From Branchiostoma floridae (taxonomy: Eukaryota > Chordata > Leptocardii > Amphioxiformes > Branchiostomatidae): a stretch of 64,000 bases of DNA. Made by a program: the position numbers and the translations under genes. The notes under the pieces are model-generated. The model did no database searches. It had not been told where the DNA came from and saw only the letters and a list, made by a program, of their open reading frames with translations. The stretch lies in assembly GCF_000003815.2 (NCBI RefSeq), contig NW_023365776.1, positions 1 to 64,000 of the forward strand. The letters are read 5' to 3'. Position 1 is the stretch's first letter. Every line of letters starts with the position of its first letter. Below, piece after piece: positions 24,910 through 37,359 of the stretch.

Positions 24910-27845
24910 TATCCTAGCAGGACAGTTTGTGATGGGGGTCTGTGGCAAAACTAATTAGTGGTTATAGTTAGACTTGCATCTTTTGTTGTGAGTCAGGCAA
25001 GCCTTGAAAAGATTTCTATGACTGACAAAAAAATCCCTAATTATTTTTGCTAAGCACAGGATGGATGGAGGGGATTTTATGTCAGGACTGCCATATAGCA
25101 ACTCAGCCATTGTCTTTATCTGCCTGCCATCCATCCATCCATCAATTCATCTATCCATTAATTCCTTTCCATTCTTTATTCCTCCAAATTATATTGCAAA
25201 CAAAATGACTTTGCCCTTAATTAGCAATAGCCTTGCTTAGAATTAAGCAACATTCTATTTTAGGATCGGTTAGTATGCTTTCACCAAATCCCCTTCAGAA
25301 AACCAGGAAGCAAACGATCTTTCAAGAATCCTTTGTTCATTAAAGTCTTACGTCAGGAAGGCTTCTAGCAGTGCCTCAGGGGGTACCAATGACGTCTTAG
25401 CCCATCTTAAGAACTGCTGTTTCTATTTTTGTTGGAACAAACCTGCCAAAGAACATCATTCAGGGGACTGGTAGAATCTACTCTAAATGTGGACAGGTGA
25501 TGACTGTAGACAGGATTTTAATGTTTGTGTCAACGGGAAAAATTCGTCCGAGAGACCACCAGAATGTGATCACATGGTCAGGTGTCCTTATGTAGACTGG
25601 TAGTCACTTGTACAGGTGGTCTGTGTGTAGTACAGCACTGTAATGTTATCTGTTATTCGCACTATTTAATTAGCTTTTTGTACATGTATACTGTAATATA
25701 CTATTAACCAGGTGCTGTAACAGTTGGACTATGATTTTGTGGTTTCCACCAAATGATGTACATACTGAAAAGGTTCATACTGAATTTGCAGCACAATTTT
25801 TGTTAAATCTCAAGCAAAACTCATTCAAACCCAAGTGAAATCGAAGTTGAATTAAAGGTATAGTATATTGTAGCAATGTGTACTTTGTTATCAAAAATGT
25901 GCCATGCAGGTACACTATTGGTGAGGCCTAAATTCCTCAGGTTTCTAGTTAGAAGGAATTTACAGTAACCAATTTTGTGTGACTCCACTATAAGTTCTAT
26001 GATACACTGTACGAGTTGACTGTATTGTACTAAAATTCGAGTAAAGTGAAGGGATTTTACCCATTGAAATAACTGTGTTCATACTTAGAATTAATTACTG
26101 AATAGCAAAACTGATGTGTTTTGTTACTGATATTATAGGTTATATGAAGCAATAACAAAAACTACAAAAAACGGCACTACAAACAAGCCTTTTGAATTGT
26201 CATTAAATCTATGATTGGCGTATGACCCCTGAGGGTTGCATAACTCACCAGATTTACATACACGAAATATGCAACTAATGCCCGCCCCACCCCCAACCAC
26301 ACACACAGTCACACTGAGCGATTGTGTTAGCTCCCAAGCTGACTCAAATTGACTCTTGAAACGTGGACTTGAGTATCCTGAAGTTCTTTTCACGATTACA
26401 CAGTCCTGAGTCGACTACGCTGAGTCGACAAAATGCAAGTGTTAATCCGTCCACTACCTCTGCCATGCACGTTACATTATATAAATATATGTCTAGTTTT
26501 AACTAAAGCTTAAGGGTTAAATGTTGGGTCATGTACGATAACCTTCACAATGTAGAACTGTCTACCTTGCCATTAAAAGCTGAGCCATGTTGTGCCTTTG
26601 GGTGTTAATTTTGGCTTGGTGCCTAGTAAGGTTATAGTATTTTAGCTGACACCAGAATGGAACAGTTCCTGATTACCGTAAATGCAATAATTTTTCCTTT
26701 CTTTTTCTACATTTGGGTAAGAGAAGTTTATGCAGTGTCTCAAGTTCAAGGATTAAACAAAGTTGGAAACATAATATTCATGGTGTTATGAGTATTTGCC
26801 AGCATATTTCGTGCAATTATCCGGGTGGCGCAATAATGCAAAGTTTTCCAGCTGGACTGTACCACTTTGGGATTTGGGGATTCAGTGCAATAAACAGGAG
26901 TGTGCAGTAATCCATTGTGCAATTAACTGGCTTCTACTGTAGTTTCATTCAGTAATATTGTTCATCAATTTTGTAGTCACATGATGCGTGTATTCCCTTT
27001 TCTATTTAGATTTACCTTGATGCATGATTTCCCTTATCTATTTAAATTTGCCTAGGAGCTCCATTTAGTAAAATCACAAAATCCACTTATCATTACAGGC
27101 ACTGCCTCCAGTCAATACCTCTGTAATGTGCATTTTATGTAGGAACAACAGGTAGATAATATAGACCAGACATTTTTACCTTTCTACAATCTACATTATT
27201 TAACCTCCATGAGATATGAAAAATGGAGGTGTTGTTTTTGGTGTGTGTGTGTGTTTGTGTTTCCGGACATTTGTGGTCAGCATAACTTAAGAACCTCTGG
27301 ATGGATTACAATCATATTTGGTATGCCGATAGGAAGACAAAAGTCAAGGTCAATTTGGGGCCCCCTGGTGTGTGACCTTGTTTCTGTATATCCTTAAAAT
27401 TACCTTAAAAATAAAGAAAGATTCGATTATTTCTGTGCACACAAAAAATCAAAAACCAAGAAATTGAATTGTTGTTGCCCTATCAGATGATTGAAGAAAA
27501 ATATTGAAACAGCTGTTAACACAGTTAGTTAGGTATAGAGCCTGACATGTACAGAAAGTCCCAGATGTGGTGAGTTTACATACTAGTCCTGGGGATACTA
27601 TCACTGAGGTATGCACCACAGGTGGCACAAACTCCTGTTGGCACATTGAGTTAAGGGGAGAATTTCTCTGCAGACTAGCCAGAAGGAGAAGCCATGCTCT
27701 GGAGTTGTTTAGGATCCCATAAAGCTGCACAGCATGTTTAAGATGTTTCCAGTGAATGTTGAGTAAACTGAAGGCTATCAATAACTTGTATTTACACTAC
27801 AATTACAAAATATACATTGTGAACCAAAATGTTTCCAAAAACATG
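24910..27845. other. Intergenic stretch, no gene recognised
   Basis: AT-rich with a few simple-sequence patches such as CCATCCATCCATC near 25128. No exon or RNA gene could be supported. Confidence 0.45.
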
Positions 27846-27864
27846 CCCAATACAATGTGGGTAT

Positions 27865-28051
27865 GTATGCGAGTGTGTGTCTGTGTTTGTGTTTGTGTGA
27901 GAGAGCATGTGTATGTGTGTGTTTATCGTGTATGTGTGTGTTTATCGTGTATGTGTGTGTTTATCGTGTATGTGTGTGTTTATCGTGTATGTGTGTGTTT
28001 ATCGTGTATGTGTATGTGCATCGTGTATTTGTGTGAATGTGTGTGTGTGTG

Positions 28052-28086
<35 letters not shown>

Positions 28087-28235
28087 ACATGTGTGTGAGA
28101 AAGAGTATGTGTGTGTGTTTGAGGGAGTGAATGTGTGTGTTCATGAATATGTGTGTGTGTGTGTGCATGTGTGTGTGAGAGAGAGCATGTGTGTGTGTGT
28201 GTGTGCATGTGTGTATACGTGCACATGCATACAAA
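27865..28235. repeat. GT-rich microsatellite with an internal 19-bp minisatellite
   Basis: Runs of GT are interspersed with GC and GA. At 27907-28012 the unit TATGTGTGTGTTTATCGTG repeats about five times. Four overlapping open frames encoding Cys-Val or His-Thr runs are products of this simple sequence. Confidence 0.95.
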
Positions 28236-28321
28236 CATGTACAAATGTATGTATGTGAGCAAGGTTTTAGATTGTCCTACAAGACAGAAAACACACAAGT
28301 CAGTTGGAATGCCCAACAGTT

Positions 28322-28496
28322 TAGTCTCCAAGCAGACCCATCGGTGCCTTAGAGATAATATATTAAAGCTGGCAAAGGAATATAGCCGGCCAAAGGGAGA
28401 TAGCCGGCTAAGGGAGTCAAACGGGCACCGGTGCCTTACTTCCCTGGCCAGCTTTGATACTATCTCTAAGGCACCGTTGGGTCTGCTTGGAGACTA
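28322..28496. mobile_element. hAT-like MITE with 8-bp target-site duplication
   Basis: TAGTCTCCAAGCAGACCCA at the left is the exact reverse complement of TGGGTCTGCTTGGAGACTA at the right, and complementarity continues through GGTGCCTTAGAGATA / TATCTCTAAGGCACC. The element is flanked by CAACAGTT on both sides (28314-28321 and 28497-28504). It is 175 bp with no coding capacity. The centre carries two AGCCGGC motifs, as does the element at 9992-10153. Confidence 0.93.
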
Positions 28497-28504
28497 CAAC
28501 AGTT

Positions 28505-29606
28505 GAGGCCTGCCATTTCTATACTAAAATGTCAAGTAATCATGAAATGATTTTTAATCTTAAAAGTTCATGTTAAGGTTATGTAATGTTCTGTAATTCA
28601 GAACTAATTCTCTCAGATCAGATGGAAATAATTCTCTTTGATGGGTTTCTGTCAAATTGGTACATCAATTCCACTTCATTTAATGGGTGTACATTAACGT
28701 AAACGTAAGCAAGTTCCTTTATATGTGTGAATCTAGTGTCAAGTGGGGTTGAGTCAACAATGATATATTTACACGTACATTGTACATTGCTCCTACATGG
28801 GGAGGTACTGCTACGTGATGTCAACATGTGTCACGACAGTTATACAATGTGTCGCAGGGCCCGGTCACTTCGTCGTACGATCATCTAACGATTGCAGACG
28901 TAAAATGTTCCTGAGGTAATCGTGTGTGTGTTTTGTGCAAATTTCTTGCTGTCTTCTTACAGAAAATGCTATCTTTGATAGAGCTATGTCATCGTTCATT
29001 TCTGTGTCTGTTATTCTATGAAAACTAAAATCGTCAAATGTTTAGCCCGACGTTAATTAACGTGTGTCATCCAAATGATCAAGGTAATTAGTACAGATGA
29101 AATAGATCACTAACAGGGACCTTAAAATCGCCATAACATCGCCGGCATTAATCAATAATTACTGATCAATATCAGTATTGGCGGAGAGATAATAATTATC
29201 TTTCTGAAGCCCATGGCTTGTCTTGTCTGTGTATTCCTGATAAGTGCTTGTGAAAGTTTATCCCCCAAACGTACTTAGAAAGAGAGATATCGTCTCTACG
29301 GGGCGAGCGTGACATTTATTACTATTCAAATTTATTACCGTTATTCAGCCCCCACTTGAGACCGAAATGTAGAAGTTCAAGGGTCGCTTGGAATATCGTT
29401 TTGGGGCGGCGGCACGGTAGCTGAACAAACTCGCGGTGGCATTTCAATTTTGCGGGGATACCAGGGGTCAGTGAGCCCCTACCGTCGGCGTGTCGGCGGC
29501 TGTCTTTTCATGCTGGCCCCCGCCGCTTTTCGTTTACCAGCACGTCAGTCAAGCCGCTGCGAAAACGATTCTGACGGACTCCTCAAGCTCGAGCGGACAT
29601 CTGTTG
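28505..29606. other. Upstream region of the amine oxidase gene
   Basis: No exon recognised. The region turns more GC-rich from about 29400 toward the amine oxidase. No TATA box was identified. Upstream ATGs exist out of frame (for example near 29510). Confidence 0.4.
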
Positions 29607-32018
29607 ATGTTGAAGAGAGACATGCCGGTTTCTACTAGTGAGCCCTCCTCGGAGAAAACTGCTGCTGCCATGGGTTCGAAATTTGAAAGATCCAACTTTC
29701 GGTGGATGGTGGCGACTGTCGTGTTGCTGGTTGTGTGTGTCGCTCTGGTTGTAGCGCTGGTCGTGGTACTGTTAACCGGTACTACCCACCGGGCCGACGG
29801 TGGATCATGTGCGGCGGGATACGTCGTGGACCCCGCCGTGGACCCTGCCCGCCCCGGTCCGTTCAGCGATCTCAGCATTGAAGAGATCGACAGCGTGCGT
29901 AACTACATGTTGGCACAGGACAGTCTTGAGCTAACACCCTGGGAGCACGCCCTGATTAGCGATAATTACATCTACGCTATAGAAACGCATCTCCCAGCCA
30001 AAGACGACGTGCTCGGGTTTCTAGATAGAGGAGGACCCGAACCAGAGCGGCGTGCCAAAGTCACCGTGTACGCTGGCAAGCGGACACCGCCCGTGGTGGA
30101 AGAATACATCGTCGGGCCCGTAACAAATCCATCCAGTCATCAAGTCTACACCCTGAGCGGTAGAAAATTCCCTATCCCCTTCCACTCGCGTGTTCCCGAT
30201 AGCAAGGAAAATACCATCGTAAGCGCCAAGCTACGGGAGGTATCCGAAACGGCTTATAGAGTGTTGAAGGAGAGCTTCGACTCATGGTTTCACAACTGCA
30301 CGGACCGGTGTTTGACGTTCATAGACACGGCGCCGAGAGGGTTTCGCAGCGGGGACAGGAAGACGTGGTGGTACGCCATGCGGGGCCTCCAGGGGATGAC
30401 TCTGAACCCCGTCGGGTTCATGGTCGAGGTCAACACGGAAGGTGCAGACACAACCCAATGGCGGGCCGAGAGAGTCTTCTACAACGGACAGTTGTTCAAC
30501 TCAGTGCAGGAACTTGTGTCAGGCTACAACCAGGGTACGATCCAGAAGACTACCTTACCCATGCCTAACGACGACAACACGCTGTTCTCGTCCTTTCGAC
30601 GCAGAGGACCGCCACAGCCGTCCACGCCCCTTCGGGCGCCCGAACAGTTCGAACCGGACGGCAAGCGGTACAAGGTACGTGGGCGTCACGTGGAGTACAT
30701 GGGCTGGAGTTTCGACTGGCGTTTGAGTACAACACACGGTCCGCAACTCTTCGACATTAAGATGAACGGAGAACGCATCGCGTACGAACTTAGTCTACAA
30801 GAGATCGGTGCGTTCTACAGTGGCCACGATCCTCTCATGCTCAGCACTTTCTTTCTAGACACCGGTTGGAACATGGGCTCCAGTCATTTCGAACTCGTAC
30901 CCGGCGTAGACTGTCCCACCACGGCGTCCTACCTTGACGTCGTGCATCAAAAGGATTCGGCGAAACCCCGAATGTACAAAAACGCGGTCTGCGTTTTCGA
31001 ACTGAACACGGGCATCCCTCTACGACGCCACTACGAGTCCGATTTCGAAGGTGGGTACCAGTTTTATGGTGGTATGGTCGATAACGTGTTAGTTGTGCGT
31101 ACGATATCTACAGTCTTCAACTACGACTACGTTTTGGACTTCATTTTCCACCAAAATGGCGTCCTGGAAGTGAAGACGAGCCTGACGGGGTACGTCATGA
31201 GCACGTTCTACACTCAAGACGAGGAGAATTACGGCTACAGGATGTGGCAGAACGCCATCGGTAACGTTCATCACCACGTCATCAACCTTAAGGTGGACCT
31301 GGACGTCGGCGGCGTCGAGAACAGGTACGAGACCGTCGACTTCGTGCGAGCCAACAAGACCAACCCCCTGTACCCGGACCTGTACCATCTCCACACACAG
31401 GTGCAACGGAACACCAAAACAACGGAACGGGAGGCCGTTCTCCATTACGACTTCGATCGTCCGAAATATTACAACTTCTACAACCAGGGGAAGAGCAACT
31501 CGTACGGGATCAAGAAGGGTTATCGGATCCAGATTAACGCCCCGACCAAAGAACTCTTGCCGCGGGAGTGGGGCCCCATGCGGGGTGCCGCCTGGGCCGA
31601 CTACCAGATGGCGGTGACCCGCCGCAAGGAGACCGAACCGTCCAGCTCGTCCCTCTACAACCAGAACGACCCGTACGATCCCGTCGTCGACTTTGACAAG
31701 TTTTTAGACGACGACGAGAACATCGTAGACCAGGACCTGGTCGCCTGGGTGACCATGGGGACGCACCACGTGCCGCATACCGAGGATGCCCCCGTGACGG
31801 CCACCGCAGGTAACCAGCTCTCCCTCTTCCTAAGACCGTTCCACTTCTTCGACGAAGACCCGTCCATGGCGTCCTCAAACGGCGTCCTCATCACGTACGA
31901 TAAAGACTCCCATGAAGTAGACGTCGATAGGTTCGGTACGCCGTACGGATCGAACTGTATGCCGACGGAAACCGATTTTGCGTACAACGGAACATGGCCT
32001 CAAGTAACGGAAGACTAG
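29607..32018 (+). CDS. Copper amine oxidase (AOC family, primary-amine oxidase), membrane-anchored, uninterrupted frame
   Basis: It oxidises primary amines to aldehyde, H2O2 and ammonia using copper and topaquinone. The first in-frame ATG is 29607 (803 aa); the ATG at 29670 has a better Kozak context (GCCATGG) and may be the true start. A hydrophobic anchor WMVATVVLLVVCVALVVALV follows the short N-tail, as in type II anchored AOC3. The topaquinone Tyr lies in FNYDY (codon 31122-31124). The catalytic-base Asp is in FFLDTGWNMG (30858-30860). Copper ligands are in NVHHHV and HHVPHTED. PGVDCP, KVDLDV, GYRIQ, QRKE-like RRKETEPSSSS, LVAWVT and RPFHFFDEDPS are all family-typical. All residues needed for activity appear intact. 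The whole catalytic region is one exon with no frameshift. Whether it is closest to AOC1 or AOC2/3 was not resolved. Confidence 0.95.
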   Translation: MLKRDMPVSTSEPSSEKTAAAMGSKFERSNFRWMVATVVLLVVCVALVVALVVVLLTGTTHRADGGSCAAGYVVDPAVDPARPGPFSDLSIEEIDSVRNYMLAQDSLELTPWEHALISDNYIYAIETHLPAKDDVLGFLDRGGPEPERRAKVTVYAGKRTPPVVEEYIVGPVTNPSSHQVYTLSGRKFPIPFHSRVPDSKENTIVSAKLREVSETAYRVLKESFDSWFHNCTDRCLTFIDTAPRGFRSGDRKTWWYAMRGLQGMTLNPVGFMVEVNTEGADTTQWRAERVFYNGQLFNSVQELVSGYNQGTIQKTTLPMPNDDNTLFSSFRRRGPPQPSTPLRAPEQFEPDGKRYKVRGRHVEYMGWSFDWRLSTTHGPQLFDIKMNGERIAYELSLQEIGAFYSGHDPLMLSTFFLDTGWNMGSSHFELVPGVDCPTTASYLDVVHQKDSAKPRMYKNAVCVFELNTGIPLRRHYESDFEGGYQFYGGMVDNVLVVRTISTVFNYDYVLDFIFHQNGVLEVKTSLTGYVMSTFYTQDEENYGYRMWQNAIGNVHHHVINLKVDLDVGGVENRYETVDFVRANKTNPLYPDLYHLHTQVQRNTKTTEREAVLHYDFDRPKYYNFYNQGKSNSYGIKKGYRIQINAPTKELLPREWGPMRGAAWADYQMAVTRRKETEPSSSSLYNQNDPYDPVVDFDKFLDDDENIVDQDLVAWVTMGTHHVPHTEDAPVTATAGNQLSLFLRPFHFFDEDPSMASSNGVLITYDKDSHEVDVDRFGTPYGSNCMPTETDFAYNGTWPQVTED

Positions 32019-33261
32019 AAAAGGGACGAACCCATGCAGGTGCAAGGTACTGTAAATCGTGAAATGTTTGTAACATCTTTTACTGTGAAATCAAAACACC
32101 ACGAATTTTATATGTTTTCTATGGTACTACTGTACTGTATATTTTTTTCATTCAAACACAAATTTTACGACACTGCAAAAAATTGTTTTCCCCTCCTAAA
32201 ACCACAGCGAAAGTAAAAGCATTTACTGTAGTACATATCTCTGCTTGGGAATCATTTACTAGACAGGGCTGAAATGTGTGTTTGTGTGAAAAAGACTGGA
32301 TTGTATATTCTCTCTAGCCTTAAAATTGTTCTGTGTCTGTGTCTGTATGATAATCTTGAATGTAAAACTTGAAACATTTTGGGTACTTCACAGCTCGTTG
32401 TGTCAAGGAGCTTTGCATGTTGTATAACTGTGTCGATAGTGTAGGGAGTCTATCTTGGAATGTAAGTAACAATATTCTCTTGTATCTTGTTTGTAAATGA
32501 AGAAAATTGTCCGTGATACGAGGGGTGATCAATATGTTCAATATGATCAAGTGGTCCTACGAGGATATTGTCAAAATGTTTGATGAGGAATTCCTTTGTA
32601 TTTTTAAAAAGAAAGAAGTCGCGATCGGTATCTGACTAACAGCAGCGCAAGTTGACCCGCACACCTCAGGTCGCAGCTCAACTGTCCCTTTTTTTTCATT
32701 CTCTCTCACCTAATCTAACGTTAATGGGTGGTCACAATGATTTGAATTTTGGTGAACATTCATAAAAGACTTTGTACTTATTGATACTGCCCCGAAATGT
32801 TAGTTGTGCATCTTATTTCTGGTTGAGGCCGCGAACTTATTTATCACCATTCGTATTATGAATATGTGTCATAGCCAGGTATATACATGTATACAGCTAC
32901 GTAAGAATCAAGAATCTGTAGAGTGGTAATAGTGACCTCACAACGTTCACCTTTGCATGTGTGTTCTAGATAGACTTTCTACAATGTTGTTTTGGAACAA
33001 AGCCCAACGGTAGATAAATGTCAAGTATTTGTGAAATAATTTGGCAAAAAAATATTAAATCTGATCCAAAGTGTGTAACGGTAGTGTTTCTTGTAATCTT
33101 TATACCATGATGTTCTTAAAATTAGATCGCCACTATATGTCCACCCTTAAAATTACTTTCGTCGTCATCTTGTATACTGAATTTTGACAATGAAGAAGAA
33201 AAAAAGCCGGAAAAGCCATATTCTGCTTGGTTGCGATCAGATGAGCGAACTGACATGCTCG
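32019..33261. other. 3' flank of amine oxidase gene
   Basis: AT-rich, presumed 3' UTR followed by intergenic DNA. No gene recognised. Confidence 0.4.
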
Positions 33262-33269
33262 CTTTTGAC

Positions 33270-33691
33270 GGTTACAGGTTTCGCAACAATGTCACTTGGC
33301 AACCGTCAGTTCGCAACAAGGTCTTTTCGCAACAAGGTACAAGACATTTCGCAACATTTGAATGTTATTACATTTGAGTAGTATTAGAAATCGTATTCCA
33401 ACATAATTATACTCCTACATGCGCACGCCGCGTATGAAACTGTACCGCCCGGTGTATGAAAATCATCATATGCGGCCCCATGTTTTTCTGCCGCCGGGGT
33501 TGTCTTTCGCACCCGGTAAGATTTTTACGCGGAGTATGATTATGTTAGGAATACGATTTCTAATACTATTAGGCTTTCAAGATTACTAACATTCAAATGT
33601 TGCGAAACGACTTGTACCTTGTTGCGAAAAGGCTTGCCTTATTGCGAACTGACGGTTGCGAACTGACATTATTGCGAAACAACCTGTTACC
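33270..33691. mobile_element. 422-bp hAT-like palindromic element with 8-bp target-site duplication
   Basis: CTTTTGAC flanks both ends (33262-33269 and 33692-33699). The arms begin GGTTACAGG and end CCTGTTACC and stay complementary for well over 100 bp through repeated TTCGCAACAA-type blocks, CAGTTCGCAA, AACATTTGAATGTTA and TAGTATTAGAAATCGTATTCC. The short unit 'TTCGCAACA.GGT' is reiterated within each arm. The interior at 33420-33540 is GC-richer. There is no coding capacity. Confidence 0.92.
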
Positions 33692-34017
33692 CTTTTGACT
33701 GTGACCTTAAACGCCCCATGTGAGGATCACGTCCGTAGTCTGTAGTGTATACACTGTGCCTCCGCTCTAAAGCAACAAGGTCTATTGTTCTACTTGTTCG
33801 GGGACTATATTGACTCTAATATAACTCGATTGTATCAATGTAACTGTCTGCAAAGCTTAGCTTTATTCGTTTAGTGACCATTATCTTAAATCACAACTTG
33901 GCACACACGGTCCGGGCAAGCCGCCAACAAACCTTTATTGTTGAATGTAATAAAGGAGTGTTGAATTTTGGCGACATAAGCAATTTAGGTTTTGACATGG
34001 TATATCATCGCACCAAA

Positions 34018-34120
34018 AGTGAAGTCACAAGTCCAGATACGTATATGAGTTTTTTATGGATGTTTATTCCGCAATACACACCCCGTATACGCATCTTACA
34101 TCGTTTTGTGTCAGTTTTAA
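34018..34120. mobile_element. Partial copy of the CATACGCA / TCGTTTTGTGTCAG MITE family
   Basis: GTGAAGTCACAAG, ATACGTATGAG, ATACGCATCTTACATCG and TTTTGTGTCAGTTTTA match the left half of the elements at 36701-36951 and 41099-41389 (complement orientation for parts). It is followed directly by another MITE fragment. Confidence 0.6.
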
Positions 34121-34295
34121 GGCGGGTTCATACGTGCGTATATTTTCAAATCCGTATGGGGTCCGTATGGAAGTCTTACCCTTAGCCTCTACCAGGCTCA
34201 ACAGGTCGCTGGGAAAATAATAGAAATTGGACAAATATAGCCGTATAAAATGCTTCCAAACTTAGCTGGTCGCAAGCCATACTCCTCGGCCAACA
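34121..34295. mobile_element. Left-half copy of the GGTTCACACGT / CCAGGCTC MITE
   Basis: GGCGGGTTCATACGTGCGTA, GGTCCGTATGGAAGTCTTAC, TACCAGGCTCAACAGGTCGC, AATAGAAATTGGACAAATAT and CATACTCCTCGGCCAA match the left part of 45796-46094. The right half is absent. Confidence 0.65.
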
Positions 34296-36700
34296 TTAGA
34301 TCTGTGGTCTGAAGAGAATGTGATCCACAAAATTGACTTGTTCTGGCCTTATCCAGCACACACACATACTCTCCAAGTTTTAACGCTATGTTGACAAATG
34401 TTCTTGATAAATTGGGGCATTTCTTTTCCACACCCGATGGAAATAAAACCTTTGCAAAGAGATAAGAGACCGATACGGTTCATTAGAAAGAAATTTTTAA
34501 ACGATACTAATGCCCCAATTAGTGTATCAGTTGCCTTTCTAATTAGGCTAAAGCTGATTGTATCGCGCCAAAGTCTGTGTCACTCACCCAGTTGAGAATC
34601 CATTTCAAGTCAGAATCACTAGAAGTCATTACTCCATGAAAAATAGAGGTATTGCTTGTGGGTTGTGTTTTTTTAGGACCCCTGGATGCACTGCGATATT
34701 TAGTTTTCTAGTATATGGCTAGTTAAAGGTATCAATGCTTCAAGACTATGCCAAGTACTTTCCACAAGTTCCCTACAGTTTTGTGTAGGCTTGTTATGGT
34801 GTTAGAAAATGGAAGAGAAAGACCGTATTTTTAAAGTTTTATTTTATTTCATTTTTTTTCGCACACAGTCTTGTTGCTTGCAGCTCTCAGACACCTTGTG
34901 CTTAAACGACAATAACTGGAAGTAGCTATTCTGACACGGTATATGCAACAGTTTATATGAATTAGGCCACAGCAAGTAAATCTTATGGATGGCATCAGCG
35001 CGCGCATTAATTTTCGCCTGATTTCAGAAAAAAAAAAGTTTTTTTTTTCTCTTCGGGGATGGTCAGATAGACCAAAATAGGCTAACATGTTGTGTTGTAG
35101 CATAATAATCATACAAGTGACACTAGGGAGGTAGCCATGACTATAGTGGGAGAAGTGAAACTTGTTGGATAGTTGTAGAAGTGCCAGTTCAGTTCAGTTC
35201 ATCCTCATATGAGGTGCCATTAGAAGTGCCACCAATATGGAAGTCATGAATGTAGTTGCCAGCTTGGCAAGTGATACCAGTGTACCACACTAGTATCACT
35301 TTTACTACACTAGATCACTTCTTTAATACAGCAATGAATGCCTTGTAAGTTGTGATGCCACGTTTTGTCAATTCAAATCTCGTTACGACGTTTATGGTGT
35401 ATATTTTGAAAATTTAGCCATCTTGTTTTTTTCCCCATCTTGTTTTTTTTATGTCATCCATAAAATTTACTTGCTGTGGCCTTACAACAATCACTGGCTT
35501 TATACAGTTGGTAACATTGCATTGAATAAGGAACTCACCTACTTTCCATCAATGACAAACTATTTTACATGGCTTATTTGACTAAATCTTACACCACTGC
35601 ATGCATTACGCCAAGTTCTCGCATGCCGGTCAGTGCCGTAACATGTTAGTAATGGATCACTTCATTATTATTATTAATTCTGGACAAAATAACGATTGAA
35701 TTGAGGACATCATCGAAATAAAACCAATAGTAGTAACTAATAACCACTATATCGTTGTTGTTACCAATATGTTTTAACAACACATTTACTTTTGTTACCA
35801 TTGCTAAGGCTCAGGTCTGGTATATCGAAAGACTTAAAAGAGATTCAAATTTACAAGACCTAAGACGATGATAAATTTGACACAGATTTCAAAGTGTTTA
35901 TCCTAGAGAATGTACATTCTTTATACAGTTTCAAACACTAATGACAATACGCCAGTATTCAATACTGTGATTGCAAACAAACACATCCACGTCTTGTTTT
36001 AAAACAGGTCCACAATTCGAAGTACGTATGTGCAGCAAAATGCATTGTGGGTATAACGTGTCAAAGGTTAAGGCCCCAAAGATACAAACAAAACACGGCA
36101 TTGTTTCGCAAATCAGCACAATGGTCTAGTCAAGAACTGTTAGGGGTCTTCACCTTTGACATTTTACCCACAATACACTTCGCTGCGCATGCGTACGTAG
36201 AATCGTGACCATACTTATTCTCCACATTATGTGGTTGGCTAATTGCGCTTCGTAAAAATACTTTTACTTTTTACTTTATTAGCTTTTAAAGCACAACGGC
36301 GATAGATGAAATGCAACATACCCAATTTTGAAAATTTGGCACGTTATACTTCATTCTGAAGGCACGGCAAACAAAATTGGTACCTTGGTAGTGTTTAGAG
36401 TCATAGCACCCGCCCTTTTCCGCTAGAGGCTACGACTGCTTGGCAACCAACAAATTTCGCTCAATGAAATTCATTGAATTGGTTGATGTCGTATTTGTCG
36501 AGTCACAAATATACTAATGAGTATGTACTTAATTTGCATATTGAAAGTTAGAATCTTTCTTGTCATTTTGTACGTTTGGTTGTCGTTTGGTACTTTTACT
36601 TTTACACCGTGCATCATATTCCGATCGTACAATTAATGGTCACACATCCAGTTTTGGTCGTTGAACCTTCGCTCAGCGATCGCCGTTTAGTCAATGCAAG
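34296..36700. other. Intergenic stretch between amine oxidase and GLUT genes
   Basis: AT-rich with scattered repeats. No exon recognised. Direct TTCAG repeats occur near 35187-35200. Confidence 0.45.
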
Positions 36701-36951
36701 TTCGTATGAGGTCCTTGGTGACATTTTTCATACGCGGTCGTACGCACCACATACGCATGTCAATCGTTTTGTGTCAGTTTTAGATAAGCGCACTGGGACG
36801 TACTGTGCGTATTCCTACGTACATAAAACTGACACAAAATGATTCAGAGGCATACCAGCTGCGTATTGTACTAGTACGTAAGACTGCGTATGAAAAAAGT
36901 GCACGTGACATGCGGACCTCATACGTACACGCTCGTGTGACTTCACCTTTA
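36701..36951. mobile_element. MITE of the CATACGCA / TCATTTTGTGTCAG family
   Basis: TTCGTATGAGGTCC near the left is mirrored by GGACCTCATACG near the right. TTTTTCATACGC pairs with GCGTATGAAAAA, and CGTTTTGTGTCAGTTTTA with AAAACTGACACAAAATG. No coding capacity. It lies just 3' of the GLUT stop. The outermost ends were not resolved. Confidence 0.72.
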
Positions 36952-36992
36952 CACACTGTTACTCTACTCGTCAACTCCTGACAAACGTCTTC

Positions 36993-37290
36993 CTACAAGT
37001 ACGTGGTGCTTGCGAAAGCGGCGTTCTGTATGCCGTTGGGCATCTCGGCGTCGTCCTGTACACCAAACAGCTTCTGGATGTCTTCGAACGTCTTGTTCTT
37101 GGTCTCGGGCACCTTGACGGCGACGAAGATGCAGAGGAGGACACACACAGCCATGAATATGAGGAACGTGAAGGCGCCGATCCTAGCCTGAAGATGATGG
37201 AAACAGACTTGAACTGACATCTAACTCATTTATTGCCTTTGGCAAGAAGGTAATATTTTCGTTGTGTTAGTGTGTGTGTGTGTGTGTGTG

Positions 37291-37359
<69 letters not shown>

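Noticed and set aside
27756-28331. Several open frames of Cys-Val or His-Thr runs
   Set aside because: Low-complexity translation of the GT microsatellite on both strands.
30284-31987. Open frames of 94 to 118 codons in other frames of the amine oxidase
   Set aside because: Shadow frames of a GC-rich coding exon.
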